Shown one piece after another: positions 58,267 through 64,000 of a stretch of DNA of 64,000 bases. Source of the DNA: Parapristionchus giblindavisi (taxonomy: Eukaryota; Nematoda; Chromadorea; Rhabditida; Diplogasteridae); the NCBI GenBank assembly GCA_943737045.1, contig CALSFV010000003.1, forward strand, positions 620,001 through 684,000, written 5' to 3'. Each line of letters opens with the position of its first letter. Position 1 is the first letter of the stretch. A model generated the notes under the pieces. That model ran no database searches. It saw only the letters and a list, made by a program, of their open reading frames with translations, and was not told the DNA's origin. A program made the position numbers and the translations under genes.

Positions 58267-61200
58267 ATGTCTGACTCTTCTTCGAGAGTAGAGTAAGTAG
58301 CCGTTTATATCTCCCGCAAAGCTTACCGTGATCTCAGTGTAGACATCGCGTTTCGCGATGTTTCCTTCGTGGAGTGTTAATTAACACCAAATTGCAAAAT
58401 CTATAAATTATTGTTTGTATATTTACAGTCGATCTTCTCGTCGCTCTGGAACTGTCGACCAACTCTTCTCACTTGATCTCTACGCTAAAGGAAGTAAGAT
58501 AGAACATTTACGTTTGTATGAACAGTAAATCATATATTCAGACGTAACACAATTTCTTTTAAATTGTAACCGTTGTGAATGGCTCTGTCAATGATTTCTT
58601 TATTTGACAGGCGTTCGTGTAGTCTTGAATTTTTGCAAATAATCCATATAGACTACTTTCAGTAATCGAGAAGAATATCAAGTCATTCTTCCAATCATAA
58701 TGATGTTTCGAATCATAACGATTCATCTAATAAGGATCTCCAGCCCAAGAAGGTGGAATCGATTGATCCAGAAGAAGTTGATAATCATCTACCGACGACT
58801 GATTCGGGTGATCATCCACAGAAAAGTAATGAGGATGAAGTAGTAGATGAACATTCTTCATCTGCTTCATAAGCAAAGAAGAGATCCACTAAGGCAGTTT
58901 ATCGGTGAGTGCAGAGTATTTGTTTCGATGTACGAATGAAACCTCGTCTTCCTTCTTTTATCCATAGTATACATACATATTTTATTTAAATTTATTTAGC
59001 ATGGACGACTCGCCAGCGACAAAGCGTACAAATGTTGTGAAGACTGCACAATCGGATGATGCTATTGGAACTACCATTAAAAGGTGTGACCATGCCATAT
59101 GTTAACTTTCGATTATTTAATCTACTTTCTTGTTCGATTGTCATCGAAGAATCGTCGACCAAGATCCTCGACACTTCTACTGACCGTATCATCTTGACCT
59201 ACACGATGCTTATTTTAAGACTCAAAAATAGAGACATTCCATTAATTTGTGCTGTAATGTACCGGTTGGTACCGTCCCGGGTATACTACTGGGTAGGAGT
59301 TTGTAATAATTAACACTAAATTGCTGAATCGGCTAATTATTATTTAAATATCTTTACAGTCGATCTTCTCGTCGCTCTGGAACTGGCGATCAACTCTTCT
59401 CACTTGATCTCTACGCTAAAAGAAGTGAGATAGAACATTTCAATCGCTAATTTTATTTTTTCTGTTTGTATGTACAATAAATTATACAAAACATCGAACA
59501 TCACCTAACTTTGTCAATGGATTATTTATTTATGATTTTGTGTAGTCCTGAATTTTCTGCAAAAGATGAATATCGACTATTTTCAGGATTAGAGAAGAAA
59601 ATCAAGTCATTCTCCGCTTCTTCCAATCATAATGATGTTTCGAATCACAACGATTCATCTAATAAGGATCTCCAGCCCGACAAGGACGAATCCATTGATC
59701 CAAAAAAAGATGATAATCATCTACCGATGACTGATTCGGGTGATCATCCACAGACCAGTAATGAAGATAAAGCAGTAGATGAACATTCTTCATCTGCTTC
59801 CAAAACAAAGAAGAGATCTGCTAAGGCAGTTCTTCGGTGAGTGCGTAGTATTTGCTTCGATGTACGAATAAAACCTCTTCTACCTTGTTTTATCCATAAT
59901 ATGTATATATTTATTTAAATTTAGCATTGACGACTCGCAGGCGACAAAGCGTACAAATGTTGTGAAGACTGCACAATCGGATGATTCCATTAAAAGGTGT
60001 GACCATGCCATATGTTAACTTTCGATTATTGAACCTACTTTCTTGTTCGACTGTCATTGAAGATCTTCGACTCTTCTACTGACCGTACATTCATCTTGCC
60101 AGACAAGATGTTAACACTTTAAAATAGAGACATTCCATTCATTTGTGATCTAATGTACGGGTTGGTACCGTCCCAGGGTATACCTACTGGATAAGATTTG
60201 GTATTAATTCATACCAAATTGCTGAATCGACTAATTATTTTTAAAATATTTACAGTCGATCTTCTCGTCGTTGCGGAACTGTCGATCAACTCTTCTCACT
60301 CGATCTCTACGCTAAAGGAAGTAAGATGGAATATTTTAATCGCCAATTATATTATATCAGTTTGTATGAACAGTAAATCTAGGAGCGAGGAACATCACTT
60401 TTTTTAAATTTGATTGTAACCTCTGTTTCTTTATTTGGTTTCTTTATTTCGCAGGTTTTTGTGTGGTCTTGAATTTTCTGCAAAAGATGAATATCGACTA
60501 TTTTCAGGATTAGAAAAGAATATCAAGTCATTCTCCGCTTCTTCCAATCATAATGATGTTTCGAATCACAACGATTCATCTAATAAGGATCTCCAGCCAA
60601 AGAAGGTGGAATCGATTGATCCAGAAGAAGTTGATAATCATCTACCGACGACTGATTCGGTTGATCTTGTTCATGCAAATAATGAAGTAGAAGAAAGTCA
60701 TTCATCTGTTTCCAAAGCAAAGAAGAGATCCGCTAAGGCAGTTTATCGGTGAGTGCATTTTTAGTGAATTTTGGCCAAAGAATATACTGGGTCTTGTCGC
60801 GAGCGACCATGCCTCCAATATATTCTCAATGTTTCTATTTTTGTTAGTATACATATTATATATTTATCGACATGCTCAGCATGAAACAATACAGGTTTGT
60901 AAACAGACATGGTCCATGGTTATCCCACGGCCAAAAAATGCGGGTGGGTAACGTAGATTTTCGGCAAAAAATGCGGGTGGGTACACAAAAAATGGGGAAA
61001 ATTAAAACTTTAAAAAACTCCGTTATTATTTCAGTTGACAGTTAGACTATTTATCGTACAGTAAGAACGAGAACTGATTTTAATAATATGCGATTTCGTT
61101 CAATACTGCACTATATTACATGCATAGAATTTCAATCTGATCGGGTACCGACAGAGGAAAACATGAAACTCAAGAAATTTAGTGATCATTGCGTTTAAGA

Positions 61201-62283
61201 GGATTTCCAGCGCGTTATCCCATGGTACCTACCGTGGGATAACGCTCTGGCAAATGAGTTTGACGTGTTAGTTTTACATTTCCATATGGAAAATTGGAAT
61301 CTCTGTCGGTACGCGACGAGAAATGACGCAAAAAATAATTTTTATATGCTAAGACCAAGGAAATAGAAAAAATAAATTCAGTACGCGATAATCATGCCTG
61401 AAAATGCACCCCTCCAAACAACGCTTTCCCACTATAATTTTCATATTTCTTATTGTCCACTGCGTTCTCGGTCGGTACGCGACTCTCTAAGCGAAAAATC
61501 AAATTTTTTTGAATCAATTAATATTTCAGTTCTTGTAAACGTTAAATTCCGACACAGCGTACTAGTATCACTTCACTGAACTTAAAGATCGTACTCTTCT
61601 CATATTCGTACTCATTTATTCAGTTTGCTACCATACTCTTTTCTTCAATTTTTTTCGACATGATTGATTAATTAATAATTTTTTCAAGTCAACATTTTTC
61701 GAAATTTTGCGGGTGGGTTACCTACTTTTTACAAAATTTGCGGGTGGGTCTATCCCATGGGATAACCATGGGCCATGTCTGTTTGTAAAGCAAAAATAAT
61801 GGAAAACTGAATACTCTCGACATAGATAGATATTGAATGAGGATAATATTGGGCAGGATATGTGTTTGATTATATGGGCAAGAAAAGTATGGAACTCTCA
61901 TTGATGGGACCATCATTCGCACGTGTCATGTCTATTTTAATCTATTTAAATATATTTAGCATGGACAATTCTCCAGCGATTAAGCGTACGAACGTCGTGG
62001 AGGCTGCACAATCGGATGACGTCATTGGTACTACCATTGAGAGGTGTGGTCATTTCCTATGTGAAATTTTGGTTGGTCCTGTACCGGGTTTACATACTGT
62101 TCATCACTGCTTTGATCGTAAACAAGACTACGCAAATCATTCCGATGTTTTGCTTTGAAATCGATGTGAATGTATATGCCTACATTATTTATTGATTATT
62201 GGTAGTAAGGGTGATCAATTTCAGCAAGGCAGCTTCTCCACAACCGGATGAACTCAAAGAAGGTGCCGAATCGACTGATGAAG
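58267..62283 (+). CDS. unrecognised gene with a three-exon module repeated in tandem (partial)
   Basis: Exon 1 (58267-58292) starts MSDSSSRV and ends in phase 2. Three modules follow: A exons (65 nt) at 58429-58493, 59360-59424 and 60256-60320; B exons at 58611-58904 (broken), 59546-59836 and 60455-60748; C exons at 59000-59083, 59925-59996 and 61960-62043. A further exon lies at 62225-62283 (KAASPQPDELKEG). B encodes EFSAKDEYRLFSGLEK, then a polar Asn/Ser/His/Asp tail (SNHNDVSNHND) ending KKRSAKAV. C encodes ATKRTNVVKTAQSDD. B and C enter and leave in phase 2, so exon1-B-C-B-C-D reads through if A is skipped. A enters in phase 2 but leaves in phase 1 and forces an early stop in B. The product would be hydrophilic and probably disordered. 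No family is recognised, and the 3' end lies beyond 62283. Confidence 0.55.
58343..58361. other. perfect 8-bp-stem hairpin in intron 1
   Basis: ACATCGCG-TTT-CGCGATGT, a perfect inverted repeat with a 3-nt loop, 51 nt after the exon 1 donor. The role is unknown. Confidence 0.7.
58611..58904 (+). pseudogene. broken B exon of module 1
   Basis: Aligned to the B exons at 59546 and 60455, this copy has lost bases around TTTTTGCAAATAATCC (others TTTTCTGCAAAAGATG) and at TTTTCAGTAATCGAG (others TTTTCAGGATTAGAG). It also has TAA in place of AAA in TCATAAGCAAAG. Splice sites are kept. The copy is dead or must be skipped. Confidence 0.75.
60904..61782. mobile_element. 879-bp TIR element in an intron of the modular gene
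   Basis: Inverted ends CAGACATGGTCCATGGTTAT (left) and the inverse of CAGACATGGCCCATGGTTAT (right), with the 8-bp target duplication TTTGTAAA (60896-60903 and 61783-61790). Subterminal GCGGGTGGGT motifs occur near both ends (60948, 60972 and 61710, 61741). An 8-bp duplication fits the hAT group, though CAGAC departs from the common CAGGG. No transposase is present. It separates B3 from C3 and explains the longer spacing in module 3. Confidence 0.93.
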
Positions 62284-64000
62284 GTATGCACATTTGTTCG
62301 AACTAGATCATGTAATCTTCCACATAAAAACTGAGCCATATATGGTGGGTCAATCTTCACACTGTGAAGGTATGAAAATGTATGAACTAGATCACTATAT
62401 CATATGTGGTACCTGTAATGTTTTTTTTAAATCGGCTTGTACATCAGGGCTGGGATTTTGTGTTTAGTGTTTTGTGTTTTTTTGAACGGACACAAAAAAT
62501 TTTGTGTTAAAATTTTGTGTATATGAGACACAAAATAACACAAAAAAATGGTATCAATTTTCTGATTTTTCAAGATTGTCTGGAGGAAAATCGATGATAT
62601 TAGTCTGTTGTGTAGATACCCTATTCCCTATGCACGACATCGGGGGTAAAGCTAGGATTTAACATAGTCGTTCCGTATTGTAAAATTTATCTGCAAAATT
62701 GTACATTTTGCAACTATCGGACAATTTGGTCTAGAATTTCCTTTTATCAGTAATTTGAAGCTTGCTATCTCCGTTTCAGTTCAGCCTAATACCAGACTCA
62801 TAGGTTTCTCAGTCGCTGTTCTTTTTTTAAACTGATATTACGTGCTGCATGCGTGGGCGGGCATTGCCGCTAGAAATGAAAATCGGGGGTCGGACGCAAA
62901 AATCGGGGGTCGGAAACAAAAAATTGAGCATTTATACAAAACGCTATCTGAGAAAATCGACATAGGTGAGGTATCGATGAAAAATGAATTTTTCTGTTTT
63001 ATGTGTGATAATTACAGGCTCCATGAGTGTAGTACACTGGTACTTGGAAATTGCTTCCAATTGAAAATTCGCTTCAGGGGGTGACCACACAACAATTTGG
63101 CGCCTTTTCCTAAAAGGTTGATTTCGAACCCAATCGATTCGGGAGTGGGTGCAATCGACTCCTTGGCGAATTCTAAGAAACTATTGTCAAGGAGAGTTTT
63201 TTGATCAACGGTCAACGAAGGCTGGAATTTGGGAATTTTCGGAAAAAATTTTACATTAAATTAATTCTCACTATTTTCCCATGGCCCAGGTAAATTTTTT
63301 ATTTGCTCAATATCTTCTACATATTATATTACACCTTCAGTTTAAAATTCATAATTTTAAAAAAATACATAATTTGTGAACGAACCCGTTTTGTAACGAC
63401 AATCTGAATTGTGGTGTGCTCCGACGACGTTTCCTAATTTCTCAAATTGGTTTTTCGCTAGTTCTAAACATATTTTACCGCTGTTCTCGTCATGACTGAG
63501 CTATAGAACTACTCCTCGCCTTCGGAGTGCGCCTGCACGGTTTACGTGCTGATCACATTGTTGATCATACTTCTCATTTAAGTTTTATTCACTTATTCGT
63601 GTACGAGCTAGCTTACGAAGTAGTTACCATACTCACGCCATTCCGTACTCTTTCTTGTCGGTTTTATAGACTGATCAGAGAAAGAGAGAGCATGCAAATT
63701 ATTTTGTTTAAACGAGAAAATACGGATATTAGATGATATTTTCAATAATTTCTTTGCTGCCTTCTCCTTCTTTTCCTTATCAGCGTTTGTTGATCTCTGA
63801 TCGACAAACTCTCCTTGGAAATAGTTTCTTAGAATTAGCCAAGGATTCGATTAAGCCTATTTTTCGTCTATACCACTCATATGTGAATTTCCCAGATGTT
63901 ACACACCTTTGCCGCTTGTCAGTAAAACATTTTCAGGTTCTTGTAGAATAATATTGGCGAAAATTGCAATATATCCTGGCTTTTCAAATCATCATGTTCC
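62284..64000. other. region after last recognised exon; repeats only
   Basis: At 62445 CAGGGCTGGGATTTTGTG, followed by dense TTTTGTGT / ACACAAAA motifs (62455-62550), looks like the end of a hAT-like element whose other end is not in view. The motif AAAATCGGGGGTCGGA is doubled at 62879 and 62898. Arms at 63153-63219 and 63786-63852 are inverted (about 80 percent alike by eye). No exon continuing the modular gene was identified. Confidence 0.5.

Noticed and set aside
62842..63084. 80-codon open frame near the right end
   Set aside because: It is built on a short doubled motif AAAATCGGGGGTCGGA and lies in repeat-rich sequence without splice phase agreement with the modular gene.

Overview
The window is eukaryotic and most likely from a nematode. 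Three things point that way: short introns with T-rich/AG acceptors, a secreted cysteine-rich protein built from the small CC-type modules common in nematodes, and exons that closely match nematode 26S proteasome subunit Rpt2. Two genes also have a TTTAG or TTTTAG acceptor-like site 15-20 nt before the ATG, as trans-spliced nematode genes do. The genus cannot be fixed from sequence alone. Most of the window is satellite DNA and mobile elements; only the last 9 kb looks like ordinary gene territory.

From 1 to 50133 there was originally one tandem array of an approximately 844-866 bp satellite (37 units counted). Insertions have split it. A 5.3 kb terminal-inverted-repeat (TIR) element (6860-12179) is flanked by a 3-bp target duplication and carries a broken, intron-containing fragment of the proteasome gene rpt-2; that fragment is itself interrupted by a MITE with an 8-bp target duplication. 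A ~320 bp element with tRNA-like pol III boxes sits at 24994. A 121 bp MITE occurs in two units four units apart. A 12.8 kb segment (31879-44641) has Helitron-like ends (A|TC...hairpin-CTAG|T), and removing it restores the satellite exactly.

The Helitron-like segment holds mariner transposase relics, a 98-bp satellite, fold-back elements with TTA target duplications, and seven copies of a 1213-bp composite repeat. That composite was assembled when transposons inserted into the 98-bp satellite and the product was then amplified. The satellite variants (A-type on the left, B-type on the right, mosaics between) form two higher-order repeats, one of two units (1715 bp) and one of four units (about 3.5 kb). 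All variants keep a four-run G-quadruplex motif, with rare losses.

From 50134 to 53000 there is a large inverted repeat whose left arm is split by a 723 bp hAT-like element. A six-exon gene (55104-56953) encodes a 178-aa secreted protein with CC-type modules. A second gene, incomplete in the window (58267 to at least 62283), has a three-exon module (A, B, C) repeated in tandem three times. The first B exon is broken, the 65-nt A exon breaks the reading frame, and an 879 bp TIR element sits in an intron.

No transposase, Rep/helicase or other intact mobility gene is visible, so all the mobile elements here look non-autonomous or dead.
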